A stretch of DNA of 64,000 nt from Parvimonas parva (GCF_016552165.1 NZ_JACVDA010000006.1:1-64000); one strand, 5' to 3'; shown: positions 35,229-43,941, counted from the stretch's first letter. Notes: generated from the sequence alone by a model not told the origin. Numbers and translations: made by a program.

Positions 35229-35342
35229 CTACTTTCCTCTTTTTTTATCCTTTGCACTCACATATAGCATACAACAGATAGCAGAAACAATAAGTGCAAC
35301 AAAACAAATCACAATTTCTATTCCAATGTATTTTACAAGCAT
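35229..35342 (-). CDS. Candidate 37-residue single-pass membrane peptide
   Basis: The frame encodes MLVKYIG, then a hydrophobic helix (about residues 8-29, with CC near 23-24), and a basic tail AKDKKRGK. The frame is open for about 18 codons before the ATG and reads FKYPVFNESANKFIPVKD, so it may be longer, start elsewhere, or be the remnant end of a bigger protein. No clear ribosome-binding site is seen. A terminator-like hairpin follows at the right side. Confidence 0.35.
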   Translation of the reverse strand: MLVKYIGIEIVICFVALIVSAICCMLYVSAKDKKRGK

Positions 35343-35426
35343 ATCTTTAACCGGAATGAATTTATTTGCACTTTCATTAAAAACAGGATACTTAAAATTG
35401 CTTTTATTTTATAATAAAATTGCATA

Positions 35427-35449
35427 TAAAAAGCACCCTTTCGGGTGCT
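35427..35449 (-). terminator. Terminator of dps
   Basis: The 7-pair stem AGCACCC/GGGTGCT with a 4-base loop is followed on the minus strand by T residues, just after the dps stop codon. Confidence 0.85.
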
Positions 35450-35462
35450 AAAAATATTTTTT

Positions 35463-35909
35463 TTATTTTTGACAACAAGGTTTTGATGCTCTGAAGAACC
35501 AAATATTTTTTTGTAATTCGCCAATATGTCCTTCTAACATTCCAACGATTATGAAATCTCCAGCTTCATCAGCTTCTTCTCTGATTTTAGTAGCTTCTTC
35601 TTTAAGAGCAACTAAGTCATTCATAACTATTTCATTTACTTCGTCAACTGTTACTTTCTTTGATTCTAATTCCTTAATTGTAGCAATTTCAATATATTCT
35701 TTTAATGATGCACAAGGGAATCCACCTCTCATTTTAATTGATTCAGCAACTTCATCATACCATTCAAAGAATGTATCATATAATCCTTCTGTGAATGTAT
35801 GTGTTTGATAGAAGTTTCTTCCTTCTACATTCCAATGTAAGTTATGCAATTTTGTAGTCATAACTGCGATGTTTGATAAATAAACATTTAAACTTTTAAA
35901 ATCTTTCAT
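35463..35909 (-). CDS. dps: Dps family ferritin-like protein
   Basis: A 148-residue four-helix protein of the Dps family. The ferroxidase ligands are visible: LHNLHWNVEG near residue 22 with its His, then H..FTEGLYDTFFEWYDEVAE with the Asp/Glu pair near residues 49-53, and GGFP after it. Dps oxidises iron with hydrogen peroxide, stores it and protects DNA. The C-terminal end SKPCCQK has a Cys pair that is not usual. The start follows AGGAGG. It is monocistronic, and a palindrome that could bind a PerR/Fur-type regulator lies upstream. Confidence 0.92.
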   Translation of the reverse strand: MKDFKSLNVYLSNIAVMTTKLHNLHWNVEGRNFYQTHTFTEGLYDTFFEWYDEVAESIKMRGGFPCASLKEYIEIATIKELESKKVTVDEVNEIVMNDLVALKEEATKIREEADEAGDFIIVGMLEGHIGELQKNIWFFRASKPCCQK

Positions 35910-35930
35910 TTTTTTATTCCTCCTAAGTGT

Positions 35931-35948
35931 ATTATCATTTACAATAAT
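35931..35948 (-). promoter_or_regulatory. Possible PerR/Fur-type operator before dps
   Basis: The inverted repeat ATTAT-N8-ATAAT lies between a minus-strand TATAAT (35947-35952) and the dps ribosome-binding site. Its A/T-rich form recalls PerR or Fur boxes, but the match to a consensus is only partial. Confidence 0.35.
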
Positions 35949-35952
35949 TATA

Positions 35953-36167
35953 TACCCATTTATAAAAAAAAATAAAGTTTTTTTTCAAATTTTTTCAAAA
36001 ATTTTTTTTTAATATTTGTGGTAAGTATTTTAGCAAAAAAACTATTTCAAATCACATATTTGGTGTGCTTTTTAAAATTTTTTATGAATTTATTTCTTAA
36101 ATGGAAAATGATAATTTTATCAAGCAATAATTATCTTAAAAACGGCTAAATTGTAACATTTTTGTAA
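35953..36167. other. Gene-free AT-rich stretch between divergent dps and acyltransferase genes
   Basis: No reading frame or RNA fold is convincing here. The stretch should hold the -35 regions of both divergent genes. Long T and A tracts near 35965-36010 could bend the DNA. Confidence 0.4.
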
Positions 36168-36195
36168 TTGCTTTTATTTTTTTTTCTGTTATAAT
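36168..36195 (+). promoter_or_regulatory. Promoter of acyltransferase gene
   Basis: TTGCTT (36168-36173) and TATAAT (36190-36195) are 16 bases apart, about 35 bases before the start codon. Confidence 0.6.
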
Positions 36196-36229
36196 TTCTA
36201 ATAGACAAATTTATTAAGGAATGAAGAAA

Positions 36230-38170
36230 ATGAAAAATTTTAACATAGATAATAATAAAAAAAATTTCACTAAAAAAAGAAATTTACAAAATGGTGAAAT
36301 TAAAAAGACAAATTTAAAAAACGATAAAAATTTATCTAATAACAAAGAAGAAAATTTAATACAAAATACAAATTATATAAAAAGTTTTGACGGACTTCGT
36401 GCAATCGCCGTAATTTTAGTAATGCTTTATCATATAATTCCACATAAAATTGCCGGTGGGTATCTCGGTGTTGTAATCTTTCTAGTTTTAAGTGGATATT
36501 TAGTAACTGATAATTTTTTAAAAGAAATGGACGAGCATATTCATCTGAATATTTTAAACTTTTGGAAAAAAAGAATTATAAAACTATATACTCCTTTGTT
36601 ACCGATGCTTAGCATAGTAAGTTTATTAGTATTATGTTTCTTTAATGATATGCTAAATGGATATGTTGGAAATTTATTCAGCTCACTTTTTGGAATAAAC
36701 AACATTTACCAAATAATACATGGCTTATCTTATTTTGAATCACATGGAAATCCAAATCCATTTACTCATCTTTGGTCTTTGGGTCTTGAAGTGCAATTCT
36801 ATTTAATATGGCCAATCTTGATTTCAATACTTTATGGAACTTTAAAATTAAAAAGAAAAAATATAGCTATTATAACTTTTATTCTATCTATACTATCTGC
36901 TCTAACAATGTATTTACTATATAGTCCAAATACAGATGTTTCAAGAATCTACTATGGAATAGACACTAGAGCATTCAGTTTTTTAATAGGCTCATTGTTT
37001 GGCTGTTTATATCCAAGAAAAAAAGTACAAAATTTAGAATTTTCAAAAGTAAGAAATATCGGTATAAATATTTTTTCTGTAATGCTATTTTCTTTTATAA
37101 TTTATATTTCAATAATACTGGATGCAAAATTAGATATAGTTTATAAATTCGGTATGTATTTTTACTCATTACTTATTGGTCTGTTTTTAGTTTTTATACT
37201 TTTAAAAGACAATATAATGAATAAACTTTTAAGTTTAACTCCTTTTACAGTAGTTGGAAGAAGAAGTTATAGCCTTTATTTGTGGCAATACCCTATAACT
37301 ATATTTATAGGAGATTTTCTAAAGTGGAGTAAAATTTCTGTTATATATTTAGTTTTTATTGAATTTATATTTTCAATTATTTTTGCAGAAATAAGTTATA
37401 GAGTTTTTGAAGGTAAAAAGAATTATTTAAGGTATATAAATAAAAAATGTGAAGAAGATATAACAAATAAAAATCTTTTTGCATCTGTTGGCATTTTAGC
37501 GATTTTTATAATATTTTCTACTTCCATTTTATCTCTTTCACAAAAATCAAATGATATTGATGAGTTAAAGAATAAACTTGAAAATATACAAAAAAATAAT
37601 GAAGAAAAAGAAAATTATTTAGAAATTCCTGACAAAAAAGTTGCAAGAGAAATAGCTAAAGATAAAGAAGAAAATAAAGTAGATATTTCAAAAGAAAGTA
37701 TTACATTTATCGGAGATAGTGTAATGTTATCATCTGCCGATAAAATGAAGGAAGAGTTTAAAAATTCTGTTATAGATGCAAAAGTTAGTAGGCAAGCTTG
37801 GGATTTACCAAAAGTTTTAGAAGATTTAAATAAAAAGAATAATATAAAAGATATTGTTGTAATCCACTTAGGAACTAATTACAAAATAGACAAAGAAAAG
37901 TTTAAAGAATATTTAAAATCTTTAGAAAAAAGACAAATCTTTTTAATTAACTGCGTTGTTCCTGAACCTTGGGAAGAACAAGTAAATATAACGATAAAAG
38001 AAATTTCAGATGAAATGGAAAATGTTAAAATGATAGACTGGTATTCTGTTGCTAAAAACAAAAAAGAAATTTTTTACAAAGATGCTACTCACCCGAATGA
38101 AAAAGGCGCAAAAGAATACACCGAATTATTAAAAACAGAATTAAGTAAACACATAAAAAAAGGAGCGTAA
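36230..38170 (+). CDS. Membrane acyltransferase with extracytoplasmic SGNH domain (OatA-like)
   Basis: About 646 residues from the chosen start. After a Lys/Asn-rich tail comes an acyltransferase-3 domain: KSFDGLRAIAVILVMLYH (catalytic His region), a run of about ten helices, GRRSYSLYLWQYP near residue 345 and a last helix near 415-435. A coiled linker (DELKNKLENIQKNNEEKE) leads to a C-terminal SGNH hydrolase domain with FIGDSVML, HLGTN and DATHPNEKGA (Ser, Asn, Asp-His). This is the OatA plan, O-acetylation of peptidoglycan muramic acid, which gives lysozyme resistance. I chose ATG 36230 because AAGGA abuts the ATG at 36221. Confidence 0.88.
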   Translation: MKNFNIDNNKKNFTKKRNLQNGEIKKTNLKNDKNLSNNKEENLIQNTNYIKSFDGLRAIAVILVMLYHIIPHKIAGGYLGVVIFLVLSGYLVTDNFLKEMDEHIHLNILNFWKKRIIKLYTPLLPMLSIVSLLVLCFFNDMLNGYVGNLFSSLFGINNIYQIIHGLSYFESHGNPNPFTHLWSLGLEVQFYLIWPILISILYGTLKLKRKNIAIITFILSILSALTMYLLYSPNTDVSRIYYGIDTRAFSFLIGSLFGCLYPRKKVQNLEFSKVRNIGINIFSVMLFSFIIYISIILDAKLDIVYKFGMYFYSLLIGLFLVFILLKDNIMNKLLSLTPFTVVGRRSYSLYLWQYPITIFIGDFLKWSKISVIYLVFIEFIFSIIFAEISYRVFEGKKNYLRYINKKCEEDITNKNLFASVGILAIFIIFSTSILSLSQKSNDIDELKNKLENIQKNNEEKENYLEIPDKKVAREIAKDKEENKVDISKESITFIGDSVMLSSADKMKEEFKNSVIDAKVSRQAWDLPKVLEDLNKKNNIKDIVVIHLGTNYKIDKEKFKEYLKSLEKRQIFLINCVVPEPWEEQVNITIKEISDEMENVKMIDWYSVAKNKKEIFYKDATHPNEKGAKEYTELLKTELSKHIKKGA

Positions 38171-38180
38171 TGCTCCTTTT
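38156..38180. terminator. Bidirectional terminator overlapping acyltransferase stop
   Basis: A 9-pair stem (arms 38158-38166 and 38172-38180) carries the stop codon TAA in its loop. A and T runs on the two sides allow use by the convergent racemase operon too. Confidence 0.75.
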
Positions 38181-38183
38181 AAA

Positions 38184-38867
38184 TTACTTTTTTACACTCG
38201 CTCCACTTAGTTCAATGCTTTTATTCACAAGAACATTAAGCGCATCAATTGTATTTATTTTTTTATCAATATCTAAAAGACTTAGTTCAGTACAAGCTAT
38301 TATTCCAATAGTTTCATCATCACAATATCTATTTAAAATTTCAATAAAATCTGTATTTTCTAAATTATTTGTTTCTTTGATATTATAGATTATATCCATA
38401 ACGGAATTTTTATCTTCCAAAGAAATTTCTTTAACTTCAACTCCATATTTATCGGCATACTTTTCATATACTTTTGAATTTAGTGTCCCAAGTGTTCCGA
38501 ATACAGCTATTTTTTTTATTCCTCTATCTTTTATTTCTAAAATAGTTTCTTCAATCATATTTATGATTTTTAAATTTGTAAAATTTTTAAATTCATCATA
38601 AAAGTAATGACTTGTATTGCAAGGAATAGCAACTGTATTAACTCCAATTTTTTCAAGAGTTTCAAAATCTTTTCTTATTGCATCTAAAAATTCAGTTTTT
38701 CTATTTTCAATAATACATTTTGTCCTGTCAGGCATAGTTGAATGATTTAATACAATCAAATCAATATGTTCGTTATCCTTATGTGCATCTGTATTTAAAA
38801 CTATTTTTTCATAAAAATTAACAGTTGCTAAAGGTCCCATACCTCCAATAACACCCAGTTTATACAC
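38184..38867 (-). CDS. Aspartate/glutamate racemase family protein
   Basis: A 227-residue cofactor-independent racemase with both catalytic cysteines: IPCNTSHYF near residue 76 and IACTELSLLD near 186. The N-terminus GVIGGMGPLATVNFYEKI is typical of aspartate racemases of the RacD/YgeA group. The start is GTG, overlapping the stop of the ATP-grasp gene (TAGTG), with AGGAGG inside that gene's end. In this operon it should make D-aspartate for the ligase encoded upstream. It is distinct from the MurI glutamate racemase needed for D-Glu. Confidence 0.9.
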   Translation of the reverse strand: MYKLGVIGGMGPLATVNFYEKIVLNTDAHKDNEHIDLIVLNHSTMPDRTKCIIENRKTEFLDAIRKDFETLEKIGVNTVAIPCNTSHYFYDEFKNFTNLKIINMIEETILEIKDRGIKKIAVFGTLGTLNSKVYEKYADKYGVEVKEISLEDKNSVMDIIYNIKETNNLENTDFIEILNRYCDDETIGIIACTELSLLDIDKKINTIDALNVLVNKSIELSGASVKK

Positions 38868-40054
38868 TATTTCCTCCTAAATATTTTTCTAAAAACTTTT
38901 CCCAATAGAATTTTATTAAAGAAAAACCAAGGTTTCAAATCATAAGTAGCAAAAATTGCAGGAGCCCATTTGCTTGAAAATGAAATCTTTAAAGATTTCA
39001 AAATTCCAACTTGTTTAGTTTTCTTATAACGCCAAATTGCAACCATATCTTCAAAGCCGTAAATAAAAGCATAATTTGTATCATAGTCGATATATTTACA
39101 ATCACTATCTTTTAAATTTCCGGTTAAATCAAGATATGCAATATAAGGCATATTAAGTCCAACTTTATAAAGCAAATCATTAAAATTAGTTGTCCTTGCA
39201 TTTATTTCTATCAGATAGATTTCTCCAGTTTTTTCATGCTTTTTAAATTCTATTTCTCCAAAACCTCTATATCCTATATTTTCTAGGAAAGGCTTTGACA
39301 TATCAATTAATTTTTGATTGTACTTTTGAATTGCAAAACAAGATGCTCCAAAGTTAATTGGCCATTGTCTTTTCTTTTGTGCCGTCATATAATGAGTAGT
39401 CTTTCCTGTTTTGTCGATATAATAATCATAAGTCAACATACAATCATCAAAACCCGGAACAATTTCTTGAATAAAGATTTCTATATCATTGTCTTTCGCT
39501 TTTTTTATTCCGTTTTCCATTTCTTCAACATTATTACAGATAAAAACTTTATTTCTAAAGACCTTAGTAAACTTTACAGTATCAACAGGCTTGATGATAC
39601 AAGGAAATCCAACTTCATTTTTTACTTTTTCAACTAATTTTTCATCATTTGCATTAATTGTAGTAGGAATTTTTACTCCGTTTTCTTTGGCAATATCGTA
39701 TAAAACCCACTTATCCATCAACTTAGTATTAAGACCCCTAACTTGACTAATCAAATAATATTTTTCAAGCTCATCATAATATTTATCTATAAACTCTACA
39801 TATTTATCATGTGATGGTAATATAACCGGTTTTTCATCTTGCTTTTTACCATATTCAATTAAATCTAAAAAAGTTTGTTCGTCATTCTCATTCAAATCAT
39901 AAACTTTAAGAAATTCACAAATATATTTTGACTTTGCACCATAAGTTTCAAAATCATAATCGCAAGCAACAACATGAACTCCCTCACGACCCAAACATCT
40001 TATCATACTAAGTCCTATATAATAATTACAGCCTAAAACAACCGCTTTATTCAT
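38867..40054 (-). CDS. ATP-grasp carboxylate-amine ligase (D-aspartate ligase-like)
   Basis: A 395-residue ATP-grasp protein. The N-terminal part has VLGCNYYIGLSMIRCLGREG, the ATP-binding region shows VGFPCIIKPVDTVKF near residue 146 and QEIVPGFDD near 192, and the metal site is FGEIEFKKHEKTGEIYLIEINARTTN near 270-293. Size and context (asparagine synthase before, aspartate racemase after, Mur ligase upstream) match the Asl-type D-aspartate ligases of Enterococcus faecium and Lactococcus, which add D-Asp to the lysine side chain of the cell-wall precursor. The function here is inference from fold and neighbours. Confidence 0.8.
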   Translation of the reverse strand: MNKAVVLGCNYYIGLSMIRCLGREGVHVVACDYDFETYGAKSKYICEFLKVYDLNENDEQTFLDLIEYGKKQDEKPVILPSHDKYVEFIDKYYDELEKYYLISQVRGLNTKLMDKWVLYDIAKENGVKIPTTINANDEKLVEKVKNEVGFPCIIKPVDTVKFTKVFRNKVFICNNVEEMENGIKKAKDNDIEIFIQEIVPGFDDCMLTYDYYIDKTGKTTHYMTAQKKRQWPINFGASCFAIQKYNQKLIDMSKPFLENIGYRGFGEIEFKKHEKTGEIYLIEINARTTNFNDLLYKVGLNMPYIAYLDLTGNLKDSDCKYIDYDTNYAFIYGFEDMVAIWRYKKTKQVGILKSLKISFSSKWAPAIFATYDLKPWFFFNKILLGKVFRKIFRRK

Positions 40055-40065
40055 AACTCTACCTC

Positions 40066-41889
40066 TTAATTAAAATATTGTTCATACCATTTTAAAAATG
40101 TATAAATTGTATAAACCTTACGTCCATTATTTTCTACATTATTAAAGTGATTATCCAAAAGTGTATTTATCTTTTCAACGTCAAAAAATTCACCGACAAA
40201 TTCTTTATTGAAAACTTCTTTAACTATATTATAATATTTTTCTTCTTTAATCCAATTTACAAAAGGAACTAAGAAACCTGCTTTTCTTCTCTTCGCCCAA
40301 TCCTCCGGCAATTTGTTTTTAGCAGCCTTTCTAAAAGCATATTTTGTAGTTGTTCCGTTTACCTTATGTTTTACAGGGATTGACCTTGCAAGTTCCCACA
40401 TTTTTTTATCTAACAATGGAACTCTAAGTTCAATAGAATTTGCCATAGTCATTTTGTCTGCCTTTAGCAAAATATCATCAATTATCCACATATTCATATC
40501 AAGATACAATCTTTTTGAAACATCGTCCATATCCTTAACTTTATCATAATATTTTTTAGTTAAATCTCTTGAAGTTTCAGAATTTTTATACTTTTCTTTC
40601 AAAATTGAATTGGCTTGTTCATCAGACATTATATCAGCTTGTCCAATGTATCTGTCTTCAACCTTTTGTCCGTATTTCATAATAATAGTTTTACCACTAA
40701 AATGTTTTTTGTCTTTGAATTTTTTGTATAATTTACTTCTTAAACAAAATGGTAATTTTTTATAAATTCTTTGTGGAAGTGCCTCTTCATATTCATTATA
40801 TCCTGCAAATAATTCATCAGCACCTTCTCCGGATAAAACTACCTTTACCTGTTCTCTTGCAAGTTTTGATAAAAAGTATAATGGAACAGATGAAAGATTT
40901 GCATGTGGTTCATCTGAATAATATTGAACTTTATTTATTCCCTCAAAAAATTCGTCAGGAGTAATTATTTTTGAATAATTTTCTATTCCAAGACTATCAG
41001 AAAGCTCCTTTGCATAAACAGTTTCGTCAAATCCTTTATTGTCAAAGCCGACAGAGAAAGTCTTATTTGGCATTGCTGTTGCAACTACATAACTTGAGTC
41101 AACACCTCCTGAAAGGAAAGAACCAACTTCAACATCACTAATCTTATGGTATCTAACTGACTCTTCAACTTCTTTTTCAATCTTACTTACAGCCTCATCA
41201 AAAGTCATTTCCTTATAGTCAAGACTTATATTGTAATAACTTTTTATTTCCAACTTTCCATTTTCAAAAATGTAATAATGACCCGGTCTAAGTTTCTTTA
41301 CCCCTTTGAAAAAAGTTTCCTCTAACGGATTGTATTGAAAAACAAGATAATGTTTAAGAGCTTTTTTGTTTACTTCTTTTTTGAATTTTGGATATTTCAA
41401 AAATGATTTTACTTCAGAGCCAAAAACAAAATCTCCGTCTATCATTGTGTAATAATATGGTTTAATTCCAAAGTGGTCTCTCGCCCCAAAAAGTTTTTCT
41501 TTTTTGCTATCCCAGATAGTAAAAGCAAACATACCTCTTAGTTTAGCTAAAATACCTTCTTCGCCATATTCTTCATAACCATGCAAAATTACTTCTGTAT
41601 CCGTATTTGTTTTAAATTTATATCCTTTTTCTAATAAATCAGCTTTAATTTCTTGGTAGTTGTAAATTTCTCCATTAAAAATTATAGCAATATCATCAGT
41701 TTCATTTAAAATTGGTTGAGAGCCCTCATTTAAATCTATTATACTAAGTCTTCTAAAACCAAAATTAATTCCTTTATCAAAATAATAGCCATCACTGTCA
41801 GGTCCACGATGAACTATCTGACTATTCATTTCTTTTATTATATTTTCGTCTTTTATATCTTTACTATAAAATCCTACAAATCCACACAT
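40066..41889 (-). CDS. asnB: Asparagine synthase (glutamine-hydrolysing)
   Basis: The 607-residue enzyme begins MCGFVGFY, so the catalytic Cys2 of the glutaminase domain is present. It continues with RGPDSDGYYFD and FNGEIYNYQ, and the synthetase domain has the ATP loop SFLSGGVDSSYV near residue 256 and SGEGADELFAGY near 326. It makes amides from aspartyl groups. In a run with a D-Asp ligase and racemase it may amidate the D-Asp cross-bridge to D-Asn (as AsnH does) rather than make free asparagine. It is 11 bases upstream of the ligase gene and has its own promoter. Confidence 0.93.
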   Translation of the reverse strand: MCGFVGFYSKDIKDENIIKEMNSQIVHRGPDSDGYYFDKGINFGFRRLSIIDLNEGSQPILNETDDIAIIFNGEIYNYQEIKADLLEKGYKFKTNTDTEVILHGYEEYGEEGILAKLRGMFAFTIWDSKKEKLFGARDHFGIKPYYYTMIDGDFVFGSEVKSFLKYPKFKKEVNKKALKHYLVFQYNPLEETFFKGVKKLRPGHYYIFENGKLEIKSYYNISLDYKEMTFDEAVSKIEKEVEESVRYHKISDVEVGSFLSGGVDSSYVVATAMPNKTFSVGFDNKGFDETVYAKELSDSLGIENYSKIITPDEFFEGINKVQYYSDEPHANLSSVPLYFLSKLAREQVKVVLSGEGADELFAGYNEYEEALPQRIYKKLPFCLRSKLYKKFKDKKHFSGKTIIMKYGQKVEDRYIGQADIMSDEQANSILKEKYKNSETSRDLTKKYYDKVKDMDDVSKRLYLDMNMWIIDDILLKADKMTMANSIELRVPLLDKKMWELARSIPVKHKVNGTTTKYAFRKAAKNKLPEDWAKRRKAGFLVPFVNWIKEEKYYNIVKEVFNKEFVGEFFDVEKINTLLDNHFNNVENNGRKVYTIYTFLKWYEQYFN

Positions 41890-41947
41890 ATTTTCTCCTT
41901 AAGAATAATTCAAAATTTCTTTTTTACTGTAAATTTTATTGTAACAT

Positions 41948-41977
41948 ATTATATCTCATTTTACAAATTTTAAACAA
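41948..41977 (-). promoter_or_regulatory. Promoter of the asnB-ligase-racemase operon
   Basis: On the minus strand TTGTTT (41972-41977) and TATAAT (41948-41953) are 18 bases apart. The -35 box overlaps the end of the Mur ligase gene. Confidence 0.55.
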
Positions 41978-43505
41978 TTCTATCCTTTAATGGAAATAAA
42001 ATTTCCTCTCTATCATAAGAGCTGTTTTTTTCCAAAATATAGTTAAGTCCAATTCTACCTGCCTTATCCATTCCTTGACAACCTGCAAACATAACAACAT
42101 CGTCTTTTTGTGCAAGGTCAATAACAGTTTCAACAGCCTCTTTTAAAGTGTCAAACAAATGAACCTTTATATTGTTTTCGTTCATAATTTTCAAAAATAT
42201 ATCTCTTTCTTCGTTGGAAACTTCATCTTTCCAAGTAACCGTATCCTTACTTAAAGTTGCATATATTTCTTTTAATTTTAATTTATCATTCCACTCAATA
42301 ATTTTTAAAGCATTTTCTTCATTTAGTTCAACTCCACGATTTCCTCTTATTGCATATAAAAATTTTATATCGTTATACTGCATTTTACAAAGTGTTTCAA
42401 GAGTTACATCGATATTAACTTCATTTGCAAAATGGTCATCAATTATTTTAAAATCTTTTTCAAAAATAATTTCAAATCTTCTTTCAACGCCTCTAAATTT
42501 TTTCAAAGCACTTTGAATTGTTGAAATACTTATTCCGTCCAAAAGAGCTATTCCTATCGCCACCATTGAATTCATAACAGAGCTAAAACCGGCAGTATTT
42601 AATTCAATATGAAATTCACCTTTTTTCAAAATTCCGTTTTTAGTTTCAATATCTCTATTTATGATAAAATCAAATTTACCACGACCTGTTGATAAGTCTA
42701 GATTTTTCATTGAAAAATTTTCTTCTAAACTATCCAATGATAAAGAAAAAACTTTAGCCTTAGTTTTTGAGGCTAATTCTTTTATCTCCAAATTATCAAA
42801 ATTCAAAAGAGCTATTTGATGCTCCTTAGCCTCAGTTATCAGCTTGGACTTTTCTCTTTTATATGCCTCATAGCTACCATGTTGCTCCATATGTTCTTTA
42901 CTTAAATTATGGAAACTTACAATATTATAATCAACATCCTTTGCTCTATCCAACTCTAAAGCTGCAGAAGAAACTTCCATAATTACCTTATCAGCATTTT
43001 TTTCTCTAAAAATACTCAAATACTTTTGTAAATCTAAACTTTCAGGAGTTGTTAAATAAGACGGAATCATAAAATCATCAATTTTTACAAAAACCGTTCC
43101 AATAATTCCAACCTTAAGTCCTGCCTCTTCATAAATATTTTTAAGCATAAAACTTGTTGTAGTCTTACCATTTGTAGCAGTAATTCCAATAACATCTAAA
43201 TCTTTACTCGGCTTACCATAATAATTATGAGAAATTTTTGAAAGAGCGGACCTTGAATTTTTAACTCTAATTTGAATTATATCTGTATCAACAAAGTCCT
43301 CAACTATACAAGCATAACAGCCTTTTTCCTTAGCTGAATCTATATAGATATGTCCATCTGTTTTATATCCTTTTATCGCTACAAAAATATCATTTCCTGA
43401 AATATTTTTTGAATTATATTCTATTTTTTCAATTTCTTTTTCAATATCTAAATTACCTTTTACTTCTAAAATTTCTAAATCTTCTAAAAGAGTTTTTAAT
43501 TTCAT
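41970..43505 (-). CDS. Divergent Mur ligase (MurE-like)
   Basis: A 511-residue three-domain Mur ligase. The N-terminal MurE-type domain shows NSKNISGNDIFVAIKGYKTDGH, the ATP loop is GITATNGKTTTSFML near residue 106, and the central domain has EVSSAALELDRAKDVDYNIVSFHNLSKEHMEQHGS. Several MurE hallmarks are changed: the usual DYAHTPD position reads DDHFANEVN, and the DNPR (meso-diaminopimelate) motif is absent, with SKDTVTWKD in its place. It therefore is probably not a DAP-adding enzyme. It may add L-lysine, which fits the D-Asp module downstream, or be a paralogue with another role. Confidence 0.8.
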   Translation of the reverse strand: MKLKTLLEDLEILEVKGNLDIEKEIEKIEYNSKNISGNDIFVAIKGYKTDGHIYIDSAKEKGCYACIVEDFVDTDIIQIRVKNSRSALSKISHNYYGKPSKDLDVIGITATNGKTTTSFMLKNIYEEAGLKVGIIGTVFVKIDDFMIPSYLTTPESLDLQKYLSIFREKNADKVIMEVSSAALELDRAKDVDYNIVSFHNLSKEHMEQHGSYEAYKREKSKLITEAKEHQIALLNFDNLEIKELASKTKAKVFSLSLDSLEENFSMKNLDLSTGRGKFDFIINRDIETKNGILKKGEFHIELNTAGFSSVMNSMVAIGIALLDGISISTIQSALKKFRGVERRFEIIFEKDFKIIDDHFANEVNIDVTLETLCKMQYNDIKFLYAIRGNRGVELNEENALKIIEWNDKLKLKEIYATLSKDTVTWKDEVSNEERDIFLKIMNENNIKVHLFDTLKEAVETVIDLAQKDDVVMFAGCQGMDKAGRIGLNYILEKNSSYDREEILFPLKDRIV

Positions 43506-43539
43506 AACATACTCCTTTCAAAACAAAAAACTAAATAAC

Positions 43540-43564
43540 AAAAAAAGGTCTCATAAGAGACCTT
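43540..43564 (-). terminator. Terminator of the tRNA cluster
   Basis: The 8-pair stem (arms 43545-43552 and 43557-43564) with a 4-base loop is followed by six T residues on the minus strand, directly after the CCA of tRNA-Cys. Confidence 0.8.
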
Positions 43565-43637
43565 GGAGGCGACATCCAGATTTGAACTGGAGATGAAGGT
43601 GTTGCAGACCTCTGCCTTACCACTTGGCTATGTCGCC
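43564..43637 (-). tRNA. tRNA-Cys (anticodon GCA)
   Basis: The cloverleaf has acceptor stem GGCGACA/TGTCGCC, anticodon loop CTGCAAC giving GCA, T-loop GTTCAAATC and encoded CCA. It is the last tRNA in a three-gene minus-strand cluster. Confidence 0.95.
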
Positions 43638-43646
43638 AAATTGAAA

Positions 43647-43721
43647 TGGAGCGGAAGACGAGATTCGAACTCGCGACCCTCGCCTTGGCAAGGCGATGCT
43701 CTACCACTGAGCCACTCCCGC
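43647..43721 (-). tRNA. tRNA-Gly (anticodon GCC)
   Basis: Acceptor GCGGGAG pairs with the 3' part CTTCCGC (one G-T pair). The anticodon stem is GC-rich around loop TTGCCAA, giving GCC. The T-loop GTTCGAATC is intact, and CCA is encoded. Confidence 0.95.
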
Positions 43722-43724
43722 ATA

Positions 43725-43800
<76 letters not shown>

Positions 43801-43863
43801 ATATAACACTTATTTTGTTTTTTCTAAAAAATTATTCTGTTTTAAACTTATATCATTTCTCAC

Positions 43864-43929
43864 GATAGCTCATTCTCTCGTGCTTCGCACTAAACTAAGG
43901 CATTGCCTAAAAACAACTTCGTTGTTTTT
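43864..43929. repeat. Cluster of three tight hairpins between tRNA-Phe and its broken copy
   Basis: Perfect hairpins with 3-base loops lie at 43880-43890 (GTGC/GCAC), 43898-43908 (AGGC/GCCT) and 43909-43929 (9 pairs, AAAAACAAC/GTTGTTTTT). The last has a T run on both strands and could end transcription. GATAGCTCA at 43864-43872 matches tRNA-Phe in the opposite orientation. Confidence 0.6.
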
Positions 43930-43941
43930 GCCACTTCCTTA

